DNA of 56,185 nt from Chelatococcus sambhunathii (GCF_001418005.1 NZ_LIOL01000002.1:1-56185); one strand, 5' to 3'. Counted from the stretch's first letter, positions 44,955 to 54,554 are shown. The notes: generated from the letters alone by a model not told the origin. A program made the numbers and translations.

Positions 44955-45410
44955 ATGTCCGACGTTGGCATTGTCGTGCGGCCGTTCGCGGCCGTGGACC
45001 GGGCGGCGTGGGAACCGCTGTGGCAGGGGTATCAGGCCTTCTACCGCATCTGCCTGCCGCCGGCGGTGACGGACGGCACCTTTGCGCGCATGCTCGATCC
45101 CGCCGCGCCGATCCATGGCCTCGGCGCCTTCGTCGACGGAGAACTGGCGGCCATCGCGCACTACGTCTTCCACGCCACGACGTGGAGCCTCGCCCCGCGC
45201 TGCTACCTCAACGACCTCTTCACGGCCGAGACTCATCGGGGGCGAGGCCTGGCGCGGCGGCTCATCGAGGCGGTCTATGACGCGGCGCGCGCCGCCGGGG
45301 CGGAGCGCGTCTACTGGCTGACGCACAAGGATAATGCAGCCGGCCGGGCGCTGTACGACCGCGTGGCGGAGGATGCGGGCTTCATCCAGTACCGCAAGGC
45401 GCTGTCCTGA
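44955..45410 (+). CDS. GNAT family N-acetyltransferase
   Basis: The product has 151 residues. The acetyl-CoA pyrophosphate loop is HRGRGLARRLIEAVYDAARA, preceded by the beta4 strand YLNDLFTAETH, and the end GRALYDRVAEDAGFIQYRKA is normal for the fold. GGAGGAGG lies just upstream. The substrate cannot be told; it is probably cytosolic. recJ starts 40 bases after its stop. Confidence 0.9.
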   Translation: MSDVGIVVRPFAAVDRAAWEPLWQGYQAFYRICLPPAVTDGTFARMLDPAAPIHGLGAFVDGELAAIAHYVFHATTWSLAPRCYLNDLFTAETHRGRGLARRLIEAVYDAARAAGAERVYWLTHKDNAAGRALYDRVAEDAGFIQYRKALS

Positions 45411-45450
45411 AGCGGTTGGCCCGCCCGTTTGCACCGTGAATAATCGGGCC

Positions 45451-47328
45451 ATGAGCGAATCATCCCTCGCGCGGGCTCCCGTCGATTCCGTAGACAGTCC
45501 CGCGGCGGCGTCCCACGCGCCGCGCCCCTTTCTCGGCGTCTCCCGCTCGGCGCTCGGCCGCATGTGGCGCGACCGCTGCGACGAGGTGCAGGCGCTGCAG
45601 GCCCTCGCCATGGTGCAGCAGCATGGCCTGCCGGACATGGTGGCGCGCGTGCTCGCCGCGCGTGGCGTCGCCGCTGGCGATGCCGTTCCCTTCCTCGAGC
45701 CGCGCCTGCGCGACCTGCTGCCGGACCCTGCCGTGCTGCGCGACATGGAGGCCGCCGTTACGCGGCTCGCCGCCGCGGCGCAGAGGGGCGAGCAGGTGGC
45801 GATCTTCGGCGACTACGACGTCGACGGCGCCTGTTCGGCCGCCCTCATCGGCGGCTTTCTCGGCCGCTGCGGCGTTCCCTACGTCATTCACATCCCTGAC
45901 CGGCTGACGGAAGGCTACGGGCCCAACACGGCGGCCGTCACGGCGCTGCGGCAGGCAGGAGCGCGCCTTCTCGTCACCGTCGACTGCGGCACCGCGAGCC
46001 ATGCGGTCTTCGCCCATGCGCGCGAACTCGGCATGGATGTCGTCGTCATCGACCACCACCAGGCGCCGACGGATCTGCCGCGCGTCGAGGCCCTCGTCAA
46101 CCCGAACCGGCAGGACGATCTCTCCGGCCTTGGCCATCTCGCTGCGGCGGGGGTGGTCTTCCTCGTGCTCGTCGCGCTCAATCGCGCGCTGAGGGAGGCC
46201 GGATTCTGGCGGGCCGACCGGCCCCAGCCCGATCTTCTCGCCGAACTCGACCTCGTAGCGCTGGCGACCGTGGCCGACGTCGTGCCGCTCAAGGGGCTCA
46301 ACCGTGCCTTCGTGCGCCAGGGGCTCGCCGTCATGCGCCGGCGCGGCCGTGCGGGGCTGACGGCGCTGATGGATACGGCCGCTTTGTCCGGGCCGCCCGA
46401 GTCCTGGCATCTCGGTTTCCTGCTCGGGCCGCGCATCAATGCCGGCGGACGGATCGGCGATGCCGCGCTCGGCGCCCGGCTTCTCCTGACGCTCGACGAT
46501 GCCGTGGCGCGGGAGACCGCGGCGGAACTCGACCGGCTCAACAAGGAACGCCAGGCCATCGAGCTCATCGCCGTCGAAGAGGCGATGGCGCAGGCTGACA
46601 TGGCGCTCACGGCCGATCCCGACCGGGCGGTGCTTGTGGTGCACGCACCGGACTGGCACCCCGGCGTCGCCGGCCTCGTCGCCGCGCGGGTGAAGGAGCG
46701 TTTTCAGAAGCCCGCCTTCGCCTTTGCCGCCAACGGCGACGGGGGCCTCACCGGCTCCGGCCGCTCGATTCCCGGGGTCGATCTCGGCGCTGCGGTGCGC
46801 CGGCTGGTCGAGGCGGGGCAGGTGGCGAAGGGCGGCGGCCATGCCATGGCGGCCGGCGTGACGCTTAATAATGACAGCCTGCCGGCCTTCACCGAGGCCA
46901 TCGACGCCCTGCTGCGCGACAGCGTCGTGGCGGCGGGAGCGGACACGGCTCTCCTGGTCGACGGGGCGATGACCGCCGCCTCCGCCACGGTGGAGCTGAT
47001 GGCACGGCTCAATGGGGCAGGTCCCTTCGGCTCCGGCCACCCGGAGCCCGTCTTCGCCTTTCCGCATCACATCCTTACCGAGGCGGCCGTCGTCGGTAAC
47101 GGCCATGTGCGCCTCAAGCTGCGTGCCGGCGACGGCAGCCAGGTCGGCGGCATCGCCTTCCGCGCCGCGGACCAGCCGCTCGGCCGCGCGCTCCTTGCGG
47201 CGCGCGGCGAGCGTATCCACGCTGCCGGCAGCCTCGCCATCGACCGCTGGGGCGGGGCGGAGCGCGTCGACCTGCGGGTCACGGACGTGGCGCCCGCCAC
47301 GCCCGGCAAGGCTGTGGATGGGAACTGA
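45451..47328 (+). CDS. recJ: Single-stranded-DNA-specific exonuclease RecJ
   Basis: The product has 625 residues. RecJ degrades 5' single-stranded ends in recombination and mismatch repair. DHH-family metal motifs are present: DYDVDG (121-126), DCG (178-180), DHH (201-203). The DHHA1 domain carries GRSIPGVDLGAAVR and GGGHAMAAGVTL. ATG at 45451 is the start that begins the mature family region; earlier in-frame codons overlap the GNAT gene. The N-terminal 25 residues are poorly conserved in appearance. tRNA-Glu follows. Confidence 0.94.
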   Translation: MSESSLARAPVDSVDSPAAASHAPRPFLGVSRSALGRMWRDRCDEVQALQALAMVQQHGLPDMVARVLAARGVAAGDAVPFLEPRLRDLLPDPAVLRDMEAAVTRLAAAAQRGEQVAIFGDYDVDGACSAALIGGFLGRCGVPYVIHIPDRLTEGYGPNTAAVTALRQAGARLLVTVDCGTASHAVFAHARELGMDVVVIDHHQAPTDLPRVEALVNPNRQDDLSGLGHLAAAGVVFLVLVALNRALREAGFWRADRPQPDLLAELDLVALATVADVVPLKGLNRAFVRQGLAVMRRRGRAGLTALMDTAALSGPPESWHLGFLLGPRINAGGRIGDAALGARLLLTLDDAVARETAAELDRLNKERQAIELIAVEEAMAQADMALTADPDRAVLVVHAPDWHPGVAGLVAARVKERFQKPAFAFAANGDGGLTGSGRSIPGVDLGAAVRRLVEAGQVAKGGGHAMAAGVTLNNDSLPAFTEAIDALLRDSVVAAGADTALLVDGAMTAASATVELMARLNGAGPFGSGHPEPVFAFPHHILTEAAVVGNGHVRLKLRAGDGSQVGGIAFRAADQPLGRALLAARGERIHAAGSLAIDRWGGAERVDLRVTDVAPATPGKAVDGN

Positions 47329-47355
47329 TCCACCGTTCTTCCCCGGCGGTTGTGC

Positions 47356-47384
47356 TTGCCGCGGCCGGCGAACCGCTCTATATG
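47356..47384 (+). promoter_or_regulatory. Candidate promoter of tRNA-Glu
   Basis: TTGCCG (47356-47361) and TATATG (47379-47384) are separated by 17 bases. The predicted start is about 22 bases before the mature tRNA, a usual distance for a tRNA precursor. Confidence 0.5.
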
Positions 47385-47414
47385 TCGCGCCGCTACCTCG
47401 CCTCGCGAGGCCGC

Positions 47415-47490
47415 GCGCCCATCGTCTAGCGGTCTAGGACGTCGCCCTTTCACGGCGAAAACAGGGGTTCGAGTCCCCTTGGGCGCGCCA
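47415..47490 (+). tRNA. tRNA-Glu (UUC)
   Basis: The acceptor stem GCGCCCA (47415-47421) pairs with TGGGCGC (47480-47486), followed by discriminator G and an encoded CCA. The anticodon stem TCGCC/GGCGA encloses loop CTTTCAC with anticodon TTC at 47449-47451. The T loop is GGGGTTCGAGTCCCC. It is 76 bases long with CCA and lies at the border between recJ and the CRISPR-Cas locus. Confidence 0.95.
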
Positions 47491-47701
47491 CTTCAGCGCT
47501 TGCCGCAGCCGTGTGGCCGTTTTCGACCCCATCCGCTTCAGGACGGGCTTGCTGCAGTGCGCAAGAACGCTTGCCACTCCGCGCCGCATCATCTGTTTGC
47601 ACTCTTGGGCCCCTCCCGGCGAGGCGCGAGCGCGTCGAGGGCATCGATATCACCGTCATCCAAATCTGTGCAAACTGGAGCCGGGCACGGGGAGGTGACA
47701 G

Positions 47702-50023
47702 ATGTACTATGCGCATTCGACGGAGGACGAGTTTCGCCGCAATTGGCAGCCGCTGCGCCAGCATCTGGAGGAAACGGCGGCCCGTGCAGCGGCCCATGGT
47801 GCAGCCTTCGGAGCAGGCAAGGCGGCAGGGCTCGCCGCGCTCCTGCATGATGTCGGCAAGTATTCGCCGGACTTTGCGGCCCGGCTCGAGGGCGGCAAGA
47901 CGAGGGTGGACCACTCGACGGCGGGGGCTGCCCTCGTCCTGGAACTCGCCACGGGCAACGACCGTCTCATGGCGGAGATCATCTCATACGCCATCGCCGG
48001 TCATCATGCCGGCCTGCCCGACAAGCGGGGGGAAAGTCTCGCTGCCTTGAGTGACCGGCTGACGGGTTTTTCGCACGCCAGGCTCGACCCTGTCTGGCGC
48101 GAGGAACTGGCGCCCGACGCGAGCGGCCTCCTGCCGGCCTTCTCTTGGGAGCCGCCACCGGCGCGCGAGGCGACACATCGCGAAGTGGAGGCTTCCCGAG
48201 CGCGGCTCGCCTTCCAGTTCGCCTTTCTCGGCCGCATGCTCTTCTCCTGTCTCGTCGATGCCGACTTCAAGGACACCGAGGCCTTCTACGGTCGCGTCGA
48301 GGGGCGACAACTCGAGCGTGAATGGCCAGCGTTGCAGACGGTCCTTCCGGGCCTGCTGGCCGCCTACGAGCGACGGATGGGGGACCTGCGCAACAGCAAT
48401 TCGGAAGTGAACAGCGTCCGCAGCGCGGTGCTCGACCACGTGCGCAGCCGTGCCGGCGAGGCGCCCGGCCTGTTCACGCTCACCGTGCCGACCGGGGGCG
48501 GCAAGACACTCGCTTCGCTCGGCTTCGCGCTCGATCACGCCCGGATCCACGGGCATCGCCGCATCATCTACGCCATTCCCTTCACCTCCATCATCGACCA
48601 GACGGCGGAAATTTTCCGGGATATCCTGGGCGCGGCGGTGGTGCTCGAGCATCATTCGGCCATCGACTCCGGTCGGCTGCGGCGCGAAGAGGCGCGCATG
48701 GCGGACAGTGATGCCGCGAGCCGGGACAAGCTGAAGCTGGCGATGGAGGACTGGGCCGCACCCGTCGTCGTCACCACGAATGTGCAGCTGTTCGAGAGCC
48801 TGTTTGCCGCCCGGCCGTCGCGCTGCCGCAAGCTGCACAACGTCGCCGGCAGCATCATCATCCTCGACGAGGCGCAGACCTTGCCGCGCCCGTTGCTGGC
48901 GCCGGCCGTGGCCGCGCTTCGGGAGCTCGCCGCCAATTACCGCTGCAGCATCGTGCTGTGCACGGCGACGCAGCCGGCGCTCGATGCCGACAGGTTCCCG
49001 GCCGGCCATCCCGTCGGCCTGCCGCTCGCCGGCCGGGAACTGGCGCCCGAGCCGCAGGACCTGGCCCGCAAGCTTCGGCGCGTGACGCTTCGCTTCGCCG
49101 GCGAGATGGACGATGCGGCGCTCGTCGCCGCCCTCATGGACCAGAGCCAGGGCCTCGTCGTCGTCAATAGTCGCAAGCATGCCCTTGCACTCTATCGGTC
49201 TGCGCAGGCCGCGGGGCTCGACGGAGCTGTGCATCTTTCGACCCGGCAGCACGCCGTCGACAGGCGCGCCATTCTCGCTGAAATCCGGCGGATGCTGATG
49301 GAGGGGCGTCCTTGCCGTGTCATCGCCACCTCGTTGGTGGAAGCGGGTGTCGACCTCGATTTCCCGAAGGTCTGGCGGGCCGAGGCAGGGCTGGATCAGG
49401 TGGCGCAGGCGGCCGGCCGCTGCAACCGGGAAGGGCGGCGGCCTCTGGAGGAGAGCATCGTCACGATCTTCACCGCGCCCGACCATCCTCCGCCGTCCGA
49501 GATCAAGAGTCTGAGCGGCGATCTCGGGCGCATGGCGGACAAGCACGAGGATCTCCTGTCGCCACAGGCCATGGAGGATTTCTTCGGCGAGGTCTACTGG
49601 CGCGTCGGCCCGGAGGGGCTCGACAAGGAGAAGATCCTGTCGCGCTTCCGCATGGGCCCGGGCCGTGGCGGCATCGAGACGGACTTTGCCTATCGCACGG
49701 TGGCCGAGAAATTCCGCATGATCGAAAGCGGCATGGAGCCGGTGATTGTGGCGAATACGCCGGAGGCGCGGGAGATCGTGGACAGGCTCGGCGTCGAGAC
49801 CATTCCGTCCGGGACATTGGCGCGACAGGTGCAGCCCTATGTCGTGCAGGTGCCGCCTCAGGCGCGGATCGCGCTGATGGCAGCCGGTCACGTTGCCTTC
49901 CACGCCGAGAAGCTTCGCGCCGACCAATTCGCCGTGCTGGTAGCGGACAGCCTGTATCGGCCCGATGTCGGCCTTTTGTGGGACGATGCGGACTATCTCC
50001 GGCCGGAGCAGTGGATGGTATGA
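47702..50023 (+). CDS. cas3: CRISPR-associated helicase-nuclease Cas3 (type I-C)
   Basis: The product has 773 residues. Cas3 degrades target DNA after Cascade binding. The N-terminal HD nuclease shows HDVGK at residues 49-53 and AGHHAG near 102. The helicase has Walker A PTGGGKT (263-269), DEAQ at 389-392 in place of DEAD, SLVEAGVDLDFP and QAAGRCNREGR (motif VI). All of these look intact. It begins 211 bases after tRNA-Glu and leads the I-C gene order; a 365-base gap separates it from cas5, so the effector genes probably have their own promoter. Confidence 0.96.
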   Translation: MYYAHSTEDEFRRNWQPLRQHLEETAARAAAHGAAFGAGKAAGLAALLHDVGKYSPDFAARLEGGKTRVDHSTAGAALVLELATGNDRLMAEIISYAIAGHHAGLPDKRGESLAALSDRLTGFSHARLDPVWREELAPDASGLLPAFSWEPPPAREATHREVEASRARLAFQFAFLGRMLFSCLVDADFKDTEAFYGRVEGRQLEREWPALQTVLPGLLAAYERRMGDLRNSNSEVNSVRSAVLDHVRSRAGEAPGLFTLTVPTGGGKTLASLGFALDHARIHGHRRIIYAIPFTSIIDQTAEIFRDILGAAVVLEHHSAIDSGRLRREEARMADSDAASRDKLKLAMEDWAAPVVVTTNVQLFESLFAARPSRCRKLHNVAGSIIILDEAQTLPRPLLAPAVAALRELAANYRCSIVLCTATQPALDADRFPAGHPVGLPLAGRELAPEPQDLARKLRRVTLRFAGEMDDAALVAALMDQSQGLVVVNSRKHALALYRSAQAAGLDGAVHLSTRQHAVDRRAILAEIRRMLMEGRPCRVIATSLVEAGVDLDFPKVWRAEAGLDQVAQAAGRCNREGRRPLEESIVTIFTAPDHPPPSEIKSLSGDLGRMADKHEDLLSPQAMEDFFGEVYWRVGPEGLDKEKILSRFRMGPGRGGIETDFAYRTVAEKFRMIESGMEPVIVANTPEAREIVDRLGVETIPSGTLARQVQPYVVQVPPQARIALMAAGHVAFHAEKLRADQFAVLVADSLYRPDVGLLWDDADYLRPEQWMV

Positions 50024-50388
50024 GGACAGGTGCGCTCCATGTGCGACAGTCCGCATTCCGGTTAGAGAGAGCTGCCAATCCCTTCAGCATCGGACAAACG
50101 CCCATCAGGGAACCCGAGCCGACGCCGCTAGGATATCGGAAATGCTTGCATGGGCCGCCACGGCGCGGTTTACTTTGTGCAGCAAGCGCTTTCTTTCTTC
50201 ATCGTTTCGCGGTTCTATTGATATGGGGCGATTCAAGGTATTTATTGGAATGAAATGCCTGAATAGAGATATATGATAAAATAAAAAAGTTTTAAAGGAA
50301 GTCAGTACTGAGTCAAAATTCGTCCGTCCATGCGTAATCTGCGGGGGTGTTCAGTTCACGTAAGTCTATAGTGGGTTGGGGGGCAATC
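50024..50388 (+). other. AT-rich gap between cas3 and cas5
   Basis: No confident gene is present. A 77-codon frame (50020-50253) starts with an ATG that overlaps the cas3 stop as ATGA, but its product, with one hydrophobic stretch near the C-terminus, matches nothing I know. The part from about 50235 to 50300 is strongly AT-rich. It contains a candidate promoter. Type I-C loci usually have little or no space here. Confidence 0.6.
50245..50273 (+). promoter_or_regulatory. Candidate promoter of the cas5-cas2 genes
   Basis: TTGGAA (50245-50250) and GATATA (50268-50273) have a 17-base spacer inside the AT-rich segment. A start near 50280 would leave about 110 bases of leader before cas5. Confidence 0.4.
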
Positions 50389-51087
50389 GTGGCTTATGGA
50401 ATTCGTCTGCACGTCTCGGGCAATTACGCCTGTTTCACTAGGCCGGAGACCAAGGTTGAGCGCGTTTCCTATGACGTGATGACCCCGTCGGCGGCGCGCG
50501 GCATTCTGGAATCGATCCACTGGAAGCCGGCGATCCGCTGGGTCATCGACGCGATCCATGTGCTGAAGCCGGTCCGGTTCCGGTCCATCCGTCGCAACGA
50601 GGTGGGCAGCAAGATCCCTGCCGGCACGGTGAGGGCGGCCATGAACCGGGGCAGCCTGGCGGGCCTTGCCCTCAAGGTGGAGGACAGCCGCCAGCAGCGT
50701 GCCGCCACCGTCCTCGTCGACGTCGCCTATGTCATCGAGGCTCATTTCGTGCTGACGGACAAGGCCGACGGCGACGAGAGCGAGGGCAAGCATCTCGACA
50801 TCTTCAACCGCCGGGCCGAGCGTGGCCAGTGCTTCCACCAGCCTTGCCTCGGCACGCGCGAGTTCGCCGCCGCCTTCTCCCTCATCGCGCCGGATGCGCC
50901 GATGCCGGCGCCCGAGCCGGAACACCGGACAGACGACCTGGGTTTCGGCCGGCCGCGCGATCTCGGCCTGATGCTGTGGGACATCGACCATCAGGCGGCG
51001 GGGCGGCCGTCGCTGTTCTTCCGCGCCCGGCTCGACAACGGCGTGATGCGCGTGCCCCGTCCCGGCTCGCCGGACATTCTGCGCTGA
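50389..51087 (+). CDS. cas5c: Cas5 (Cas5d, type I-C crRNA endoribonuclease)
   Basis: The product has 232 residues. In type I-C systems Cas5 replaces Cas6: it cleaves the pre-crRNA repeat and stays on the 5' handle. The family opening is GIRLHVSGNYACFTRPETK, followed by RVSYDVMTPSAARGILESI and SIRRNEVGSKIP. Lys134-His135 (EGKHLDIFNRR) may correspond to the Lys-His pair of the Bacillus halodurans Cas5d active site. The start is GTG at 50389 after a GGGGGG run; an ATG-less upstream extension to 50347 is unlikely. Confidence 0.93.
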   Translation: MAYGIRLHVSGNYACFTRPETKVERVSYDVMTPSAARGILESIHWKPAIRWVIDAIHVLKPVRFRSIRRNEVGSKIPAGTVRAAMNRGSLAGLALKVEDSRQQRAATVLVDVAYVIEAHFVLTDKADGDESEGKHLDIFNRRAERGQCFHQPCLGTREFAAAFSLIAPDAPMPAPEPEHRTDDLGFGRPRDLGLMLWDIDHQAAGRPSLFFRARLDNGVMRVPRPGSPDILR

Positions 51088-51145
51088 ACCTTTCGTGGCC
51101 CGCCGCCCGTGACAGGGCGTGGGCGCAAGGATTGCGAAGGTCCCC

Positions 51146-52920
51146 ATGAGCATTCTGGCATCCCTCGCCAAAGCCTACGACCGGCTTCCGAACGTGCCGC
51201 CCTTCGGTTTCTCGACCGAGAAGATCGGCTTCGTCATCTCGCTGAACGAGGACGGCAGCGTCGCTTCCGTCAGCGATCTGCGCGACGGGACGGGGAAGAA
51301 GAAGGTGCCGCGGCTGATGCAGGTGCCGCAACCGGTGAAGCGCACCGTCGCCATCGCGCCGAATTTCCTGTGGGACAAGACCTCCTACCTGCTCGGCGTC
51401 ACGGCTGGCGAAGGCAAGCGGACGGCGGACGAGCACAGGGCTTTTTGCGAGATGCATCGCGGCGCCCTGGCCGGCACCGCCGATCCCGGTCTCCTGGCTC
51501 TTCTCCGCTTTCTCGACCAGTGGTCGCCTGAGCGGTTCACTCAGCCGCTGTGGCCGGAGGAGATGAAGGATCAGAATGTCATCTTCGCGCTCGAGAGTGA
51601 GCGGCTGCAGAATATCTACCTGCACGACCGGCCCGCCGCCCGGGCGCTGTGGGTGGACGTCGGTGCGCGAAACGGCGACACCGAGGCGGTGTGCCTCGTC
51701 ACGGGCACGATGGGCCCGATTGCGCGGCTGCACCCGGCGATCAAGGGGGTGTGGGGCGCGCAATCGTCCGGCGCCTCCATCGTTTCCTTCAACCTCGATG
51801 CCTTCACCTCCTACGGCCACGAGCAGGGGGAGAACGCGCCGTGTCCGAGGCAGCTGCCTTCAAATATGCGACGGCGCTCAACGCCTTCCTCGCCGACGAC
51901 AGGCATCGCATCCAGATCGGCGATGCCTCCACGGTCTTCTGGGCGGATGCTTCGGATGCGCAGGTGGCGGAGGCGGCCGAAAGCTTCTTCAGCGCCTGGT
52001 TCGCATCGCAGCCGGACGAGGGGATCGAGGCCGGAAAGGTCGGCGATGCTCTCGGGCGCATGCGCCGTGGCATCCCGTTGAAGGATATCGAGCCCAAGCT
52101 CGCCGAAGGCGTTCGCTTCTATGTGCTCGGTCTTGCCCCCAATGCGGCGCGCCTGTCCATCCGCTTCTGGCTGGAGGACGATTTCGGCCGGCTCGCCGGC
52201 AATTACGCGCGCTTCGTCTCGGACATGGCGATCGAGCCGCCGCCGCGCGACGGCTATCCCCCGCTCTGGCGCTATCTCGCCGAGACGGCGGTGCTCGGCA
52301 AGCGCGAGAACGTGCCGCCCAATCTTGCCGGCGAGTGGATGCGCGCCATCCTCACCGGCACGCCCTATCCGCTGACGCTGCTCGCGACCGTGCTGATGCG
52401 CATCCGCGCGGACGGGGAGATCAATGCGCTGAGGGCCGGCATGCTGCGCGCGCTCCTCGTGCGCAATTTCGACATGGATCCCGCACGGACCGGGGCATCG
52501 GACAAGACGAAGGAGGCACCCGTGGCGCTCGACCCGCACAACAGGAACAAGGGCTATCTGCTCGGGCGGCTCTTCGCCGCCTACGAGCATGCGCAGATGG
52601 CCGCACTCGGCCGCAACGTCAACGCCACGATCAAGGACAAGTTTTACGGCGCGGCCTCCGCACAGCCGCGGAAGGTCTTTGCGCTCTTGGAAAAGGGATC
52701 GGCCAATCATCTGTCCAAGCTCGGCAAGCAGCGGCCGGGCCAGCGCATCTATCTGGAGCGCATCATTGGCGACATCCTCGAGGTGATGGATCCATCCAAT
52801 GACCCGTTCCCGCCGTCGCTTTCGGCCGCCGAGCAGGCCCTGTTCGGCCTCGGCTACTACCACCAGCGCAACGAATTCTTCCGCAAGACCGATACCGTCA
52901 CCGAGGAGGCCGCCCAATGA
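51146..52920 (+). pseudogene. cas8c: cas8c (Csd1), large Cascade subunit, one-base frameshift
   Basis: Two frames together encode a full-length Cas8c of about 591 residues, the subunit that recognises the PAM. The first frame runs MSILASLAKAYDRLPNVPPF to YGHEQGENAP. The expected continuation VSEAAAFKYATALNAFLADD is in another frame from 51841. One base is missing at about 51840/51841, where GCGCCGTGTCC would need an extra G to read A-P-V-S. Unless this is a sequencing error, full-length Cas8c is lost. A GTG at 51841 with GGGGGAG upstream could restart translation. The 3' end overlaps cas7 as ATGA. Confidence 0.88.
52522..52920 (+). CDS. cas11c: Internal Cas11c frame within cas8c
   Basis: Type I-C Cascade contains a small subunit, Cas11c, made from an internal start near the 3' end of cas8c in the systems studied. 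Here AAGGAGG (52510-52516) stands five bases before an in-frame GTG at 52522, opening [20 protein letters not shown]. The product would have 132 residues, the expected size. It lies downstream of the cas8c frameshift, so it could still be made. Assignment rests on position, ribosome binding site and known biology of the family. Confidence 0.7.
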   Translation: MALDPHNRNKGYLLGRLFAAYEHAQMAALGRNVNATIKDKFYGAASAQPRKVFALLEKGSANHLSKLGKQRPGQRIYLERIIGDILEVMDPSNDPFPPSLSAAEQALFGLGYYHQRNEFFRKTDTVTEEAAQ

Positions 52921-53870
52921 CCGCGCTCGCCAATCGCTACGATTTCGTTCTCCTGTTCGATGTCTCCAAGGGCAATCCCAACGGTGATCCCGACGCCGGC
53001 AACCTGCCGCGCCTCGATCCCGAGACGAACCATGGGCTCGTCTCGGACGTGAGCCTGAAGCGCAAGATCCGCAACTATGTCGAGCTCGCACGTGATGGCG
53101 CGCCCGGTTGCCATATCTATGTGCAGGAAGGCGCCATCCTCAATGAGCAGCATCGCAAGGCCTATGTGGCGCTGCGCCCGGACGACGAGAAGGCGAAGAA
53201 GGAGGGCAAGCTCAACCCGAAGAATGACGAGGAAGCGCAGCGGCTGCGCGATTTCATGTGCCGGAACTTCTTCGACGTGCGCACCTTCGGCGCCGTCATG
53301 TCCACGGGCATCAACTGCGGCCAGGTGCGTGGCCCCGTGCAGATGACCTTCGCCCAATCCATCGAACCCATCGTGCCGCAGGAAATCTCCATCACGCGCA
53401 TGGCCGCGACCAACGAGGCAGAGAAGAAGCAGCGGGCGGAAGGCAGCGAAGAGGACAACGGGCGCACCGACAACCGCACGATGGGCCGCAAGCATATCGT
53501 GCCCTACGGCCTCTATCGCGCCCATGGCTTCATTTCCGCCAAGCTCGCCGAGCGCACCGGCTTCGGCGAAGCCGATCTCGACCTCCTGCGCGAGGCCCTC
53601 GTCTCGATGTTCGAGCATGACCGCTCGGCCGCTCGCGGGGAGATGGCGTCGCGCAAGGTCATCGCCTTCAAGCACGCCAGTGCCCTTGGCAATGCGCCGG
53701 CCCATGCCTTGTTCGATCGCGTCGAGATTGGCCGCAACATCGCCGGCGAGCTCCGCAAAATCGACCGGCAGATCGACAACTATCCGCCGGCTCGGGCCTT
53801 TTCGGACTATGTCGTGACAATCAACCGCGCCAACCTGCCGGAGGGCGTCGAGGTCATCGAATGGCTGTGA
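52917..53870 (+). CDS. cas7c: Cas7 (Csd2, type I-C Cascade backbone)
   Basis: The product has 317 residues. Cas7 subunits coat the crRNA spacer. The N-terminal [20 protein letters not shown] is diagnostic of Csd2, followed by [31 protein letters not shown] and [15 protein letters not shown]. The C-terminus [13 protein letters not shown] is normal. The start overlaps the cas8c stop as ATGA. The frame is intact. Confidence 0.96.
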   Translation: MTALANRYDFVLLFDVSKGNPNGDPDAGNLPRLDPETNHGLVSDVSLKRKIRNYVELARDGAPGCHIYVQEGAILNEQHRKAYVALRPDDEKAKKEGKLNPKNDEEAQRLRDFMCRNFFDVRTFGAVMSTGINCGQVRGPVQMTFAQSIEPIVPQEISITRMAATNEAEKKQRAEGSEEDNGRTDNRTMGRKHIVPYGLYRAHGFISAKLAERTGFGEADLDLLREALVSMFEHDRSAARGEMASRKVIAFKHASALGNAPAHALFDRVEIGRNIAGELRKIDRQIDNYPPARAFSDYVVTINRANLPEGVEVIEWL

Positions 53871-53876
53871 TGCCTC

Positions 53877-54554
53877 ATGGCTGATGACGGCCTGCTGCAG
53901 CCCGACGAACGGGACGCCGAGCCCATTCCGCTCTCGGCGCTCCAGCATGCCGTCTATTGCCTGCGGCAGGCAGCGCTCATCCATCTCGAACGTCTGTGGG
54001 CAGAGAACCGCTTTACGGCGGAGGGGCATGTAATGCACGTCGCTTCTGGCCGACCGGACAGCCGCAGGGCGCGGGGTGTGCGTCGCGAGACGGCGCTCGC
54101 CATCGCCTCGCGCCGGCTCGGCATCGCGGGAGTTGCTGATCTCGTCGAGTTCCATCGCGGCCCCGACGGGGAGATTCCTTATCCGGTCGAGTTCAAGCGC
54201 GGCAGGCCGAAGTTGCATCGCGCCGACGAGGTGCAGCTCTGCGCGCAGGGCCTGTGCCTCGAGGAGATGACCGGACGGCCGGTGCCCGAAGGGGCCCTCT
54301 TCTACGGAGAGACGAAGCGGCGCATCGCGGTGCCCTTCGACGCTGACCTGCGCCGCCTGACCGAGGAGACGATCGCCGACCTGCGCCGGATCTTCCGCAG
54401 CCTTGCGACACCGAAAGCGGTCTGGCGGGCGGAACGTTGTCGCGCCTGCTCGCTCATCGAACTGTGCCGGCCCAAGGCCGGCAGCCGCTCGGCTCGCGCT
54501 TGGCGAGAAGGCATGGTGGCGTCGCTTCTCGACGGACAAGGGGGTGCCGGTTGA
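53877..54554 (+). CDS. cas4: Cas4 (type I-C adaptation nuclease)
   Basis: The product has 225 residues. Cas4 trims prespacers and selects PAM-bearing ends with Cas1-Cas2. The Fe-S cysteines are Cys28 (AVYCLRQAAL) and Cys188, Cys191, Cys197 (ERCRACSLIELCRP). RecB-type nuclease residues appear as Asp88 in GVADLVEF, Glu105 and Lys107 in PVEFKRG, and QLCAQ. It starts six bases after cas7, and its stop overlaps the cas1 start. Confidence 0.95.
   Translation: MADDGLLQPDERDAEPIPLSALQHAVYCLRQAALIHLERLWAENRFTAEGHVMHVASGRPDSRRARGVRRETALAIASRRLGIAGVADLVEFHRGPDGEIPYPVEFKRGRPKLHRADEVQLCAQGLCLEEMTGRPVPEGALFYGETKRRIAVPFDADLRRLTEETIADLRRIFRSLATPKAVWRAERCRACSLIELCRPKAGSRSARAWREGMVASLLDGQGGAG

Noticed and set aside
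45460-47220. 586-codon open frame opposite recJ
   Set aside because: RecJ DHH motifs are all present on the plus strand.
47984-50056. 690-codon open frame opposite cas3
   Set aside because: Cas3 motifs are intact on the plus strand; the antisense product has no recognisable domain.
51649-52920. Downstream cas8c frame as a separate complete gene starting at 51649
   Set aside because: Residues before about 51841 in this frame are not Cas8c-like; the true join is the frameshift site.
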